The notes: generated from the letters alone by a model not told the origin. A stretch of 64,000 bases of DNA from Levilactobacillus cerevisiae (GCF_003946245.1 NZ_RHNN01000015.1:19863-83862), one strand, 5' to 3'; counted from the first letter of the stretch, positions 42,168-51,404 are shown. Made by a program: numbers and translations.

Positions 42168-44816
42168 ATGGCCAAAGTACCGTTTTATCAGGAAACTGCC
42201 GCAACGTTGTATCAAAATTTAAATACCAGTGAACAGGGGCTCAGTTCAGCGACGGCGCAGGAACGTTTGGCAGCGAACGGGCACAACGTCTTGAACCAGC
42301 AGAAGACGACGTCGCTGTTACAAAAGTTCATCGCTCAGTTCAAGGATTTCATGATTATCGTGTTACTGGTCGCTGCGTTGATTGCCGGGCTGACTGGAGA
42401 AGTCGTCGATGCCGTCATCATTTTGATTGTGGTCGTGTTAAACGCCATCTTCGGGGTCTTTCAAGAAGCTAAAGCTGAAGAAGCCATTAACGCGTTAAAG
42501 GAAATGTCTGCGCCCAACGCCACAATCCGGCGGGACGGCCAGGTCATGACCGTTAAGAGTGACGAGCTGGTCGTGGGAGATATTGTGTTGCTGGAAGCCG
42601 GCGACATCATCCCCGCCGACCTCCGGTTACTGGACGTCGCCTCACTAAAGGTTGAGGAATCCGCGTTAACCGGTGAATCGGTCCCCGTGGAAAAGGCGGA
42701 TGCCATTTTATCCGGGGCAGACTTGCCAATTGGTGACCGCCACAACATGGCGTTTATGAACTCTAACGTGACCTATGGCCGGGCGACCGGGGTGGTAGTC
42801 GCGACGGGGATGCAGACGGAAGTTGGTCGGATCGCTGGCATGATTGAAGCCGCCGACGAAACGACCACGCCCCTGCAGGCCAATCTGACGCAACTCGGGA
42901 AGTCGTTGACCATTTTGATTCTGGTGATTGCGGCCATCGTTTTCGCCATGGGAATGTGGCGACAGGCGGAAAGCCTGATTGACATGCTACTGACGGCCAT
43001 CTCGTTAGCCGTTGCGGCCATTCCAGAAGGTTTACCCGCCATCGTGACGATCACCTTGGCATTGGGAACCCAACGGATGGCGAAGCGGCATGCCATTGTC
43101 CGCAAGCTGCCCGCCGTGGAAACTTTGGGAAGTACCGACATTATCGCCTCGGATAAGACCGGGACGCTGACGCAAAATAAAATGACGGTTGAAAAGGTGT
43201 ATGAGGATTTACACTTAGCCGATGCCCACACACGCGACTTTGACCGTGAAGACCGCTTGGCACAAGTCATGATTCTCAGCAACGACACGAAAATCACGAC
43301 CGATGGCCTGGCCGGTGACCCCACGGAAACGGCGTTGGTGCAATATCAAATGGACCGTAAGTATCCGGTGGATGACGTCCTGGCTGCCATGCCGCGAGTC
43401 GCGGAAATTCCGTTTGATTCCGAACGAAAGCTGATGTCGACGGTTCATCCCCTGGCGGATGGCCACTTTCTGATTGCCGTGAAGGGTGCGCCCGATGAAT
43501 TGCTGAAGCGGGTGACGCGTTTGGCCAAGGACGGGAACGTCACCCCGCTGACCGAGGCTGACCGGCAACACATCTTAGAAACCAACCATGATTTGGCAAC
43601 GCAAGCACTCCGGGTGTTGGCGTTTGCCTACCGCATCACGGATCAGGTGCCGACTGACCTGACCAGTGAAAATGTTGAAAATGACTTGATTCTGGCCGGC
43701 ATGGTGGGGATGATTGACCCCGAACGGCCGGAAGTGGCACAAGCCGTCGCAGATGCCAAGGCCGCTGGGATACGGCCAATGATGATTACGGGTGATCACC
43801 GGGATACGGCCGCTGCGATTGCGGTTCGGCTGGGCATCATCGATCAGGGCGAGACGGCTGCGGTGATTACCGGTGCCGAGCTCGATGCCATGGACGACGC
43901 GACATTTGCGAAGAAAGTTAGCGATTACGCCGTGTATGCGCGAGTTGCGCCTGAGCATAAGGTGCGGATCGTGAACGCCTGGCAGAAACGCGGGAAAGTT
44001 GTGGCGATGACGGGGGATGGGGTCAACGATGCTCCCGCCCTGAAGGCCGCCGATATCGGTATCGGGATGGGAATTACCGGGACCGAGGTGTCCAAGGGTG
44101 CCAGTGATATGGTGCTGGCCGACGACAACTTCTCGACGATTGTGGTTGCCGTGGAAGAGGGGCGGAAGGTCTTTGCCAACATTCAAAAGGCCATCCAGTA
44201 CCTGTTGTCCGCGAACCTAGGTGAAGTCTTGACCCTGTTCATGATGACCATGTTGGGCTGGCAAATTTTGGCGCCGGTTCACATTCTCTGGATCAACCTG
44301 GTGACCGACACCCTGCCAGCCATCGCGCTGGGGGTTGAACCCATGGAACGCAACATCATGAAACAGCCGCCACGGGGGCGGAAGTCCAACTTCTTCTCCG
44401 GCGGAGTCCTGGGTGGGATTCTTTACCAAGGCCTGTTAGAAGGGGGAATCACCCTGTTCGTTTACTGGCTGGCCTTAACTTATCCGGTCCACGCATCGAC
44501 CAGCCTGATTCACGCCGATGCCTTGACCATGGCGTTTGCCACCCTAGGCTTGATTCAGTTGTTCCACGCCTTTAACTCCAAATCGATTCACGGTTCCATC
44601 TTCACGGTCGGCCTGTTTAAGAACAAATTCTTCAACTGGGCCATTGTGATTGCCTTCGCCTTACTGGCCATGACCATCCTGGTGCCGGGCTTGAATAGCA
44701 TGTTCCACGTCGCCCACCTGGACGGCTTCCAATGGGCCATCGTCTTGAGTGCTTCACTGATGATGATCGTGATTGTGGAAATTGTTAAGTTCTTCCAGCG
44801 CCGCGTGGTAAAATAA
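42168..44816 (+). CDS. P-type IIA cation ATPase, probable Mn2+ (Ca2+) exporter
   Basis: 882 residues. ATG 42168 lies 9 bases after AGGAGG; an upstream in-frame start would lie inside the terminator. Visible are the N-terminal cation ATPase domain, TGES in the actuator domain, the phosphorylated Asp at about 329 in SDKTGTLTQNKMT, the hinge TGDGVNDAPALKAADIG, membrane segment PEGLPA, and a C-terminal six-helix domain. The type resembles SERCA-like pumps. The Mn2+ riboswitch upstream points to manganese export, as for Lactococcus YoaB; Ca2+ remains possible. Confidence 0.9.
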   Translation: MAKVPFYQETAATLYQNLNTSEQGLSSATAQERLAANGHNVLNQQKTTSLLQKFIAQFKDFMIIVLLVAALIAGLTGEVVDAVIILIVVVLNAIFGVFQEAKAEEAINALKEMSAPNATIRRDGQVMTVKSDELVVGDIVLLEAGDIIPADLRLLDVASLKVEESALTGESVPVEKADAILSGADLPIGDRHNMAFMNSNVTYGRATGVVVATGMQTEVGRIAGMIEAADETTTPLQANLTQLGKSLTILILVIAAIVFAMGMWRQAESLIDMLLTAISLAVAAIPEGLPAIVTITLALGTQRMAKRHAIVRKLPAVETLGSTDIIASDKTGTLTQNKMTVEKVYEDLHLADAHTRDFDREDRLAQVMILSNDTKITTDGLAGDPTETALVQYQMDRKYPVDDVLAAMPRVAEIPFDSERKLMSTVHPLADGHFLIAVKGAPDELLKRVTRLAKDGNVTPLTEADRQHILETNHDLATQALRVLAFAYRITDQVPTDLTSENVENDLILAGMVGMIDPERPEVAQAVADAKAAGIRPMMITGDHRDTAAAIAVRLGIIDQGETAAVITGAELDAMDDATFAKKVSDYAVYARVAPEHKVRIVNAWQKRGKVVAMTGDGVNDAPALKAADIGIGMGITGTEVSKGASDMVLADDNFSTIVVAVEEGRKVFANIQKAIQYLLSANLGEVLTLFMMTMLGWQILAPVHILWINLVTDTLPAIALGVEPMERNIMKQPPRGRKSNFFSGGVLGGILYQGLLEGGITLFVYWLALTYPVHASTSLIHADALTMAFATLGLIQLFHAFNSKSIHGSIFTVGLFKNKFFNWAIVIAFALLAMTILVPGLNSMFHVAHLDGFQWAIVLSASLMMIVIVEIVKFFQRRVVK

Positions 44817-44830
44817 GGATTACGCACAGG

Positions 44831-44994
44831 TAGGGGTAACGAATCGTGATCCGGGTGCTAGCAAATTGCCCCGGTTCTGACCGGACTACTGCGGCATTTC
44901 CGTCAGCGGAGTCCTAAACCCAACGCCCGTGCTCGTGGGCTAAAATGTAAGTAAACTTAAAACCGCCCACTCGATGATTTTCGGGTGGGCTTTG
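44831..44994 (+). ncRNA. Unassigned structured RNA with terminator / antiterminator layout
   Basis: GGGT (44833) can close with ACCC (44918), enclosing CCGG / CCGG and GGACT-CTGCGG / CCGTCAG-AGTCC hairpins. Then CGTGGGC (44934-44940) can pair either with GCCC just before it or with GCCCAC (44965-44970). That same GCCCAC forms a 10-bp terminator stem with TCGGGTGGGC (44981-44990), followed by TTTGTTG. This is the layout of an attenuator ahead of the AAA+ gene at 45031. It could instead be only the 3' region of the ATPase transcript. I recognise no known riboswitch class. Confidence 0.45.
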
Positions 44995-45030
44995 TTGTGA
45001 AATTGACATGTAGAAAGGGGTCGCACACTC

Positions 45031-46206
45031 ATGGCATTAACCTATCCGGACTGTCTGCAAGCCACGCAGGTGGTCTTAGCCAGTGGCGCAGTGCCCACCA
45101 TTGTGGGTGAGGCTGGTATTGGGAAATCGGCGTTGGTAGCTGAATTGGCCCGCCAACGGCACGCAAAATTATTCACGACCGTGGTCAGTTTAGTTGAAAA
45201 GGGGGATCTGGTCATCCCGGTGCCGCCCTTAACCGCGGATTCCTTCGTGCAAACGGCCAAGTATGGGTCGTTAGCCGATGTGCAGTTTGGGTATTCCCAC
45301 ACGCTGGTGGCCATGATTCGCCAGGCGGAGGCGCACCCGGAACAAGAGATTATTTGGTTTTTAGACGAATTTAATCGGGGGACCCAGGCCGTCCAGAGTG
45401 AGCTGATGAACCTGGTGCTCCAACGGCAAATTAACACGCTGACCTTGCCAGAACAGGTGCATCTCATTTTGGCAGAGAATCCGGACGCCACCATGGCGGG
45501 CTTCGAGCAGAGTCACTACGGGGTGACCCCTGGGGATGCGGCGATTGCCGACAGAACAACGCGGCTGATTCTCCAAGCGGACGTCACGTCCTGGCTAAGT
45601 TGGGCGACGACCGTGGTGGCGGGCCAACCGCGCATTTCACCACTGGTCACTGGTTACCTGCGGGAAAATCCGGCCGACCTCCACGTGGTTGTGGCGGACA
45701 ATGCGGTCGATGACGACTTACAGCCGACACCCCGGGCTTGGGAACGCGTGTCCCGGGCCTTGCGGGAATTAGATGACCAGCAGTTATTTGGGCAAACGGC
45801 GGTCGTGACGGCCATTATGCAGGGGAACCTGGGCGTCACGGTCGGCACGGCTTTTGCCAGCTATCTGGTGACCCAGCGCCCGGGATTGACGGTGGCGCAG
45901 GCGTTTACCAGTCCCACGGCCATCGCCACCTTTCAGACGGTGAGTGCCGCGCAGCAGCAGACCATTTTGCAAAATTGCCTGGCCAGTGCGGACTGGCCCC
46001 TAACGCGTGACGCCAATGCCGCGCGCTTCGCCGATTTGCTAGTGAGTTGTCCACCTGATGGCCAGTTTGCGATAGCCCAACAGATGGCGGATACCGTCGA
46101 TTTATTTGAGAAATTGGCCGCTGCACAGGAGACAAGTACTGGCGTTGCCAAGCTATACGACATGTTGACGGCGATTGGCAAACGCAGCCGTGAAATCGAG
46201 GTGTAG
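45031..46206 (+). CDS. MoxR-type AAA+ ATPase
   Basis: 391 residues. Walker A is GEAGIGKSALV (about residues 26-36), Walker B IIWFLDEFNR (about 110), and the sensor region HLILAENPD. MoxR-type ATPases act with VWA proteins as chaperones for metal-centre insertion or complex assembly. The next gene encodes a VWA protein, and the stop is only 3 bases before it. GAAAGGGG precedes ATG. The substrate is unknown. No promoter was found between the upstream terminator and the start, so expression probably depends on read-through of the RNA at 44831-44994. Confidence 0.8.
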   Translation: MALTYPDCLQATQVVLASGAVPTIVGEAGIGKSALVAELARQRHAKLFTTVVSLVEKGDLVIPVPPLTADSFVQTAKYGSLADVQFGYSHTLVAMIRQAEAHPEQEIIWFLDEFNRGTQAVQSELMNLVLQRQINTLTLPEQVHLILAENPDATMAGFEQSHYGVTPGDAAIADRTTRLILQADVTSWLSWATTVVAGQPRISPLVTGYLRENPADLHVVVADNAVDDDLQPTPRAWERVSRALRELDDQQLFGQTAVVTAIMQGNLGVTVGTAFASYLVTQRPGLTVAQAFTSPTAIATFQTVSAAQQQTILQNCLASADWPLTRDANAARFADLLVSCPPDGQFAIAQQMADTVDLFEKLAAAQETSTGVAKLYDMLTAIGKRSREIEV

Positions 46207-46209
46207 GCC

Positions 46210-47526
46210 ATGACCAGTCTGACCCAAGATTTGCGACGCTTGCGGCAGGCGACGTCGGCGGATCAGTCGCAGGCCACGCAAACGGTGTATCGTAATGCCG
46301 TTTTGTATTTGCTACAGAATGACCCGTTCTATGGGCAGGTGCTGAGTCGGCTGACGGTCATCGTCAAACCTGTTCGATCGGCGCTGAGCTTATCGCCAAC
46401 GGCTCGGGAGTGGCAATTAGTGTTGAGCCCTGGGGCCCTGGCGCACACGGATTGGAAGGGACTGCAGCTTTTGGCGATGCTCCGGCACACCGTGTTACAC
46501 CTGTTGTGGAACCATCCCCGGCGCTATGCAGCTGAACAACAGACGCCTGCCCAGGCGGGATTGGTTCGCTGGGCAACCGATGCGGCCGTGAACGATTACC
46601 TCACTGATTTACCACGGAACAGCGTGACGAGTCAAAAATTAGCCGCGGCGATGGGGGAGCCGGTCCTTCCGCGCCAAGATTCAGCGATTTATCTCCGGCA
46701 ATTACGCCACTGGCAAGCGCAGCAGGAAGCGACCGGGCACCACTTGCAATTGGGCGGACCGACCGGCGACGCTGCTGAAATTGCGCAGGATGGCCACGAT
46801 GGCTGGCAGCGGGCCGCTGACCAGGATGCCGAGACACGCGAACAGTGGCGTTCTCAGCTCTTCCAAGCCGCAGACGCTACATTATCCGCCAAACAACGCG
46901 GAACGTTACCAGGCAGCATTCAGGCGGCGTTGACACCCATGGTAGCCCAGCGGCCGCTGGATTGGCGCGCGCTGTTGAAACGGGGCTTGGGACAGGTGCC
47001 GGCGGGTCGACAAGCCGCCTATGGTCGATTTAACCGTCGCCAACCGGTGCGGATGGATCTGCCGGGTGAAATCGTCCAGACCTGGCGTAAGGTAGCGGTC
47101 TTCGTCGACGAGTCGGGTTCCATGGGCAATCGGGAGATTAGCTACCTGTTGGGGCAAATGGCCACGTTATTGGCACTTTATCCCGCTCAGGTGACCGTTT
47201 ATCCATTTGATACGGTCGTTGACCCGACGGCGAGTTTTCCACTGGAGAGGCGCCCCCACGTGCTAAAACGGACTGGCGGGGGTGGCACCCGGTTTCAGGC
47301 GGTGTTCGACGCTTTGCCCAGGCTACTGGCAGGTAGTCCGAATCAAGTCGTGGTGATCTTAACCGATGGCTACGGGGAGGCACAGGTGCACACCACGTTG
47401 CCAGCCACCGTGATTTGGCTCCTGACGAGTCCCATCGCACAATTTTCGGTTGAACAGGCGCCAGGAACCGTGGTTAGTTTGACCACTGACCCACAGTGGC
47501 AGGCGCTAAGGAGGTCAGAATTATGA
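46210..47526 (+). CDS. VWA-like protein with degenerate metallopeptidase-type N-terminal domain (DUF2201 type)
   Basis: 438 residues, cytoplasmic. The N-terminal part resembles the putative metallopeptidase domain of DUF2201 proteins: HTVLHLLWNH (His93, His97, His102) followed by WATDAAVNDYL. The family form is HExxH; here Thr replaces the Glu, so hydrolysis is unlikely while metal binding remains possible. The C-terminal VWA domain has the MIDAS motif FVDESGSMG (Asp about 299), GGGGTRF and LTDGYGE. It pairs with the MoxR ATPase upstream and overlaps the next gene by 4 bases. Confidence 0.8.
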   Translation: MTSLTQDLRRLRQATSADQSQATQTVYRNAVLYLLQNDPFYGQVLSRLTVIVKPVRSALSLSPTAREWQLVLSPGALAHTDWKGLQLLAMLRHTVLHLLWNHPRRYAAEQQTPAQAGLVRWATDAAVNDYLTDLPRNSVTSQKLAAAMGEPVLPRQDSAIYLRQLRHWQAQQEATGHHLQLGGPTGDAAEIAQDGHDGWQRAADQDAETREQWRSQLFQAADATLSAKQRGTLPGSIQAALTPMVAQRPLDWRALLKRGLGQVPAGRQAAYGRFNRRQPVRMDLPGEIVQTWRKVAVFVDESGSMGNREISYLLGQMATLLALYPAQVTVYPFDTVVDPTASFPLERRPHVLKRTGGGGTRFQAVFDALPRLLAGSPNQVVVILTDGYGEAQVHTTLPATVIWLLTSPIAQFSVEQAPGTVVSLTTDPQWQALRRSEL

Positions 47527-47813
47527 GGTTAACGGCACCAGAATTGCGATCCTTAATCAAGCAGGATGCGGCTTACCGTAATGCGCAGGCGATTTTGACC
47601 GGTGAGTGGGCCACCCGGGCGGCGGAAAACCCGTTGTTTCAAGCGCCAATCACGATTGCGGATTTAAAATTTGCTCGTGACCTGCAGGCGGCTGGTGTTG
47701 CGGACACCCACTTGGATTTTGATGATTATGCGGCCGTTCAGACCTGGATTGCGACCAATCGTCCCAGCCTGAGCGAAAATGACATCGCCTGGTTACTAAG
47801 GAATTTCGATTAA
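47523..47813 (+). CDS. Small unknown protein, third gene of the AAA+/VWA operon
   Basis: 96 residues from ATG 47523, which follows AAGGAGGT and overlaps the VWA stop (ATGA). I recognise no domain. It is helical, acidic, and has no membrane segment; the C-terminus NDIAWLLRNFD may be amphipathic. The tight coupling to the VWA gene suggests it belongs to the same complex. Confidence 0.75.
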   Translation: MRLTAPELRSLIKQDAAYRNAQAILTGEWATRAAENPLFQAPITIADLKFARDLQAAGVADTHLDFDDYAAVQTWIATNRPSLSENDIAWLLRNFD

Positions 47814-47819
47814 TTTCAA

Positions 47820-47866
47820 GGTGTAAAGAAAAAACCCTTTACATCATATCCAGAAACTGGTATATT
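47820..47866 (+). promoter_or_regulatory. Promoter of the rpsP operon
   Basis: TTTACA and TATATT are spaced by 17 bases. TGTAAAG (47822) and CTTTACA form an inverted repeat that covers the -35. The tract is almost repeated before rplS (49829-49851). Confidence 0.75.
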
Positions 47867-47900
47867 ATTACACGTTGAAAGAAATACAGGAGGTGTCTAC

Positions 47901-48176
47901 ATGTCAGTTAAGATTCGTTTAAAGCGAATGGGTTCTAAGAAGCGCCCATTCTACCGGATTGTGGTTGCCGATTCACGGAGCCCTCGTGACGGTCGTTTCA
48001 TCGAACAAGTTGGAACGTACAATCCAGTTACCCAACCCGCTTCAATCACGTTGAAGGAAGAATCTATCATGAACTGGTTGAACAATGGTGCTCAACCTTC
48101 AGATACGGTTAAGACTTTACTCTCCAACGCTGGTATCATGAAGCAATATCACGAAGCTAAGTACACTAAAAAGTAG
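47901..48176 (+). CDS. rpsP: Ribosomal protein S16 (bS16)
   Basis: 30S subunit protein of 91 residues with [20 protein letters not shown] at the N-terminus, as in all bacteria, and the [13 protein letters not shown] motif. AGGAGGTG precedes ATG. First gene of the conserved rpsP-khpA-rimM-trmD-rplS cluster. Confidence 0.97.
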   Translation: MSVKIRLKRMGSKKRPFYRIVVADSRSPRDGRFIEQVGTYNPVTQPASITLKEESIMNWLNNGAQPSDTVKTLLSNAGIMKQYHEAKYTKK

Positions 48177-48185
48177 TGATTAGCA

Positions 48186-48446
48186 ATGACCGATTTTAAG
48201 GCATTAATTCTAGCAATTGTTAGCCCACTTGTGGAGCATCCCGATGATTTGGTGATTACACCAGTTGAGACGGAGCGCTTCTATGAGTATCGGTTGGCCG
48301 TGCACCCCGATGACATCGGACGGGTAATCGGTAAACAAGGCCGCGTGGCGCAGGCAATCCGTACGATTGTTTATAGCGTTCGCGTTCAAGGCAATAAGCG
48401 GGTGCGGCTCATCATTGATGACCGCCCAGCTAAAGAACTCGAGTGA
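48186..48446 (+). CDS. khpA: KH-domain RNA-binding protein KhpA (YlqC)
   Basis: 86-residue single KH domain with the GRVIGKQGRVAQAIR motif holding GxxG. KhpA pairs with KhpB (Jag/EloR) in pneumococci and lactobacilli to regulate cell elongation through RNA binding. The stop codon lies within the 5' arm region of a terminator. Confidence 0.93.
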   Translation: MTDFKALILAIVSPLVEHPDDLVITPVETERFYEYRLAVHPDDIGRVIGKQGRVAQAIRTIVYSVRVQGNKRVRLIIDDRPAKELE

Positions 48447-48473
48447 GGCGGCAACGTTTCCTCGAGTTTTTTG
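48436..48473 (+). terminator. Terminator overlapping the khpA stop codon
   Basis: AACTCGAG, part of the last khpA codons, pairs with CTCGAGTT followed by a T tract. The stem includes coding sequence, so translation to the stop should melt it and favour read-through to rimM. Confidence 0.65.
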
Positions 48474-48544
48474 TTACCCTAAATTTGACCAAAAATTGGG
48501 ATGACCCCCAAACAAACTGAACGCTTAATAAGGAGGCAGACAAG

Positions 48545-49063
48545 ATGGCATATTATACGGTAGGAACCATTGTGAACACACACGGGATTAAGGGTGAGGT
48601 CCGCGTCATCGCGACGACGGATTTCCCGGAAAGCCGCTTTGCGGTTGGATCCACGCTCTATGCGTTTCAAAAGGACCAAACCAAGCCGATTACCCTGACG
48701 GTAGCGACGATGCGGAAGCACAAGAATTTTTATCTCTTGGGTTTTGAAGGTAAGCCGTCAATCAATGACGTGGAAATTTACAAGCAGAGCACGTTAAAGG
48801 TCACGGACAACGAGTTAGAAACCAGCGACCTACAGCCCGGCGAGTACTACTATCACCAAATCGTTGGCTTGACCGTTGTGACCGAAGACGGTGAAGAGCT
48901 CGGTGAAATCAAAGAAATTCTTTCACCCGGTGCCAACGACGTGTGGGTGGTTGCGCGCCCAGGTCAAGACGACCTGTTGTTGCCCAAGATTGACGACGTC
49001 GTTAAAAAGGTTGATTTGGCTGCCGGTCAGGTCGTCGTTGAATTGATGGAGGGACTCGAGTAA
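48545..49063 (+). CDS. rimM: 16S rRNA processing protein RimM
   Basis: Assembly factor for the 30S head that binds S19. 172 residues: the N-terminal RimM barrel with [16 protein letters not shown] and the C-terminal PRC barrel with [19 protein letters not shown] and [17 protein letters not shown] precedes ATG. The stop overlaps the trmD start. Confidence 0.96.
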   Translation: MAYYTVGTIVNTHGIKGEVRVIATTDFPESRFAVGSTLYAFQKDQTKPITLTVATMRKHKNFYLLGFEGKPSINDVEIYKQSTLKVTDNELETSDLQPGEYYYHQIVGLTVVTEDGEELGEIKEILSPGANDVWVVARPGQDDLLLPKIDDVVKKVDLAAGQVVVELMEGLE

Positions 49064-49827
49064 TGCGGATCGATGTGTTAAGTCTATTTCCGGATATGTT
49101 TTCCGGGCCCATGCATGATTCCATCGTGGGTAAGGCGATTCAAAATGGGCACTTGACCATGCCCGTCACCAATTTTCGGGATTACTCGACCAATAAACAC
49201 GGCAACGTTGATGATTACCCGTTTGGTGGGGGCGCGGGGATGTTACTGCAACCGCAACCCATCTTTGATGCGTTAAAAGCGACCGAAGAACAGGCTGCCG
49301 CTGAGGGCCTGCCTAAGGGTCGGGTCATCTTGCTTGATCCCGCTGGCGTGACGTTTAATCAACACGTTGCCGAGGAGTTTGCTCACGAGGAACATTTAAC
49401 CTTCCTGTGCGGCCACTATGAGGGCTATGACGAACGGATTCGGACGCTGGTGACGGATGAGGTTTCCCTCGGAGACTTTGTCCTCACGGGTGGCGAGTTG
49501 GCTTCCATGGTGATGATTGATGCGACGGTGCGCTTGTTACCAGGCGTGCTGGGTAATTCGGAATCGGCCCCTGGGGATTCATTCTCCTCGGGGTTGCTGG
49601 AATATCCACAGTACACGCGGCCGGCGGAATTCCGGGGGATGAAGGTGCCCGACGTGTTGATCAGTGGTAATCACGGTAAGATTGACGAGTGGCGGCAAAA
49701 AGAAGCCCTCCGGCGGACTTATCAACGACGCCCAGACATGATCGATCACCGTAAGCTGACCGCCCAACAGAAACATTTGTTGGCGGACGTCCGGATTGAA
49801 GAGGAAGAACGCCAAGCGAAAAAGTAG
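49063..49827 (+). CDS. trmD: tRNA (guanine-37-N1) methyltransferase TrmD
   Basis: SPOUT methyltransferase that modifies G37 and prevents frameshifts. 254 residues: [13 protein letters not shown] start, [40 protein letters not shown] (the SAM-binding trefoil knot) and the C-terminal DNA/tRNA-binding helices. It overlaps rimM by one base. Confidence 0.97.
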   Translation: MRIDVLSLFPDMFSGPMHDSIVGKAIQNGHLTMPVTNFRDYSTNKHGNVDDYPFGGGAGMLLQPQPIFDALKATEEQAAAEGLPKGRVILLDPAGVTFNQHVAEEFAHEEHLTFLCGHYEGYDERIRTLVTDEVSLGDFVLTGGELASMVMIDATVRLLPGVLGNSESAPGDSFSSGLLEYPQYTRPAEFRGMKVPDVLISGNHGKIDEWRQKEALRRTYQRRPDMIDHRKLTAQQKHLLADVRIEEEERQAKK

Positions 49828-49828
49828 G

Positions 49829-49874
49829 GAGTCAAGAAAATTCCCTTTACAGGCATTTCGAGATATGATACACT
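49829..49874 (+). promoter_or_regulatory. Separate promoter for rplS
   Basis: TTTACA and TACACT are spaced by 17 bases. The block GTCAAGAAAATTCCCTTTACA closely resembles the one before rpsP (47820-47843). The roughly 80-base leader could hold an L19 leader RNA as in Bacillus, but I cannot confirm that. Confidence 0.65.
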
Positions 49875-49955
49875 TACTTCTGGCTGTTTAGCCACATAAA
49901 CAATATTCCGCTGTCGAAACCGAGAATGAATGTTGGCGAAAGGATAGAATATATT

Positions 49956-50312
49956 ATGCGCCAAAACAATTTAATTGCTAAGATCAACCAAGAACAATTA
50001 CGGGACGATGTTCCAGACTTCCGTGCCGGAGACACTGTTCGGGTTCACGCCCGGATCGTCGAAGGTACCCGCGAACGTATCCAATTGTTCGAAGGTGTTG
50101 TAATCAAGCGTAAGGGTGCTGGCATCCAAGCAACTTACACGGTACGTAAGATCAGTAACGGTGTCGGTGTTGAACGGATTTTCCCATTAAACTCCCCACG
50201 TGTTGCTAAGATTGACGTTATTCGTCAAGGTCGTGTACGTCGTGCTAAGCTCTACTACCTCCGTGAACTTAACGGTAAGGCAGCGCGGATTCCAGAACGC
50301 CGTCGCAACTAG
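49956..50312 (+). CDS. rplS: Ribosomal protein L19 (bL19)
   Basis: 50S subunit protein at the subunit interface. ATG 49956 gives 118 residues ([15 protein letters not shown]), the family length, with AAAGGAT upstream. Visible are [44 protein letters not shown] and [16 protein letters not shown] longer start at 49926 has no family support. Confidence 0.97.
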   Translation: MRQNNLIAKINQEQLRDDVPDFRAGDTVRVHARIVEGTRERIQLFEGVVIKRKGAGIQATYTVRKISNGVGVERIFPLNSPRVAKIDVIRQGRVRRAKLYYLRELNGKAARIPERRRN

Positions 50313-50323
50313 GGACAGCTTTA

Positions 50324-50352
50324 AACCAATCACTTCGGTGGTTGGTTTTTTG
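50324..50352 (+). terminator. Intrinsic terminator after rplS
   Basis: A 10-bp stem AACCAATCAC / GTGGTTGGTT with a TTCG tetraloop is followed by T residues. Confidence 0.92.
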
Positions 50353-50477
50353 TTTGGGGAAAATTAAGCGAAATTGGCCTTTAATCGGGAAAGTAAACAT
50401 GATATATTTAAATTAGAATAGTTCACATCAAATTATCATTTTAAGCAAACTAACGGAAAACTGGAGGAAAATAGGAG

Positions 50478-50972
50478 ATGAAAAGAAGCCGGTGGGTTTA
50501 CCGCTATCTGGGAGCGCTGAGTCGAGGATTCCTCATCATGGTGCTGTTGCTGACTTGGGATATCAGAATGACAAAGACCGGCTGGTACATACCAGTGACG
50601 ATTTTTACCACCTGGATCTTTCTCAGCTGGCTAGTGTGCTATCCTGGCCTGCGTCAGAGATATCGGAGTCTGTATAGTAGAAATGGTGAGCGTTTTGAAA
50701 CCTACAAGCACCGGGCGTTGGCGATGCATCATCAGGATATTAGTGACAATCACGTCAAGCACCGGTGGACAACAAACGGGGTGGTTGCTAATCCTTGGGA
50801 GTACACGACGGGCACAACCCAGAGTACGGATGGCATTCTCAATCCAGTTTTGGTTTTCTGTGAACATCTGTGGGCGACATTTCTGTTGATCCTCTTTGGG
50901 CCACTGCTGGTGGGGTACTTGGCCGTGATTAAACTCGTGCGCTGGGGGTGGCGGCGGCTGGCCAAGCGATGA
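50478..50972 (+). CDS. Membrane protein of unknown function
   Basis: 164 residues, preceded by GGAGGAAAATAGGAG. Two membrane helices lie at about residues 12-28 and 37-54, a polar middle region follows (55-125, rich in His, Arg and Thr), and a third helix at about 130-155 precedes a basic tail. I recognise no family. A terminator shared with the next convergent gene follows. Confidence 0.7.
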   Translation: MKRSRWVYRYLGALSRGFLIMVLLLTWDIRMTKTGWYIPVTIFTTWIFLSWLVCYPGLRQRYRSLYSRNGERFETYKHRALAMHHQDISDNHVKHRWTTNGVVANPWEYTTGTTQSTDGILNPVLVFCEHLWATFLLILFGPLLVGYLAVIKLVRWGWRRLAKR

Positions 50973-50981
50973 GTGGCATGC

Positions 50982-51026
50982 AAAAGGGGGCTTCGTCGTG
51001 AAGTACAAAACGACGAGGCCCCTTTT
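50982..51026. terminator. Bidirectional terminator
   Basis: AAAAGGGGGCTTCGTCGT pairs with ACGACGAGGCCCCTTTT between convergent genes. Confidence 0.88.
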
Positions 51027-51045
51027 AGACTATGATCAGCAAAAC

Positions 51046-51324
51046 CTACCAGGTCAGCATGACCACAAAGATGATAGTAAATGCCAGTTGCAGAATTAAG
51101 ATGGTGTACGTTTCTGGTTCACGATACAGGTGATTCAGAATCATGCCACTCAGGGTGATACAGGCGGAAATGGCAAAAATAATGGCTAAGATGCCGCCGA
51201 GCGGATACATGACGCGGGCAGGTGCCTTCACGATCAAAGCTACCGCCACAATTAGAAAGGCGTAAAAATCCCCCATACCAAGTCGAAATAGGCCGCTGAG
51301 ACTAGGCCGTAAGATGTGATTCAT
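51046..51324 (-). CDS. Small membrane protein of unknown function
   Basis: 92 residues with three hydrophobic segments (about 20-36, 41-62, 72-91). The ATG follows a GGGG-rich site. It has a good minus-strand promoter with a palindrome just downstream (51405-51424), so it appears regulated. I do not recognise the family. Confidence 0.7.
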   Translation of the reverse strand: MNHILRPSLSGLFRLGMGDFYAFLIVAVALIVKAPARVMYPLGGILAIIFAISACITLSGMILNHLYREPETYTILILQLAFTIIFVVMLTW

Positions 51325-51404
51325 GTTCCCCGCTTCTTTCCCTGATAAGCTGATGGTCGCTTCCTACTCCTAGAAGTGTTGCTGCCATCGGCTAATGTTA
51401 AATT

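Noticed and set aside
44831..44950. Possible c-di-GMP (GEMM) riboswitch because of ACGCACAGG and GGTAGGGGT
   Set aside because: The two segments are in the wrong order and spacing for that class, and the remaining conserved pieces are missing.
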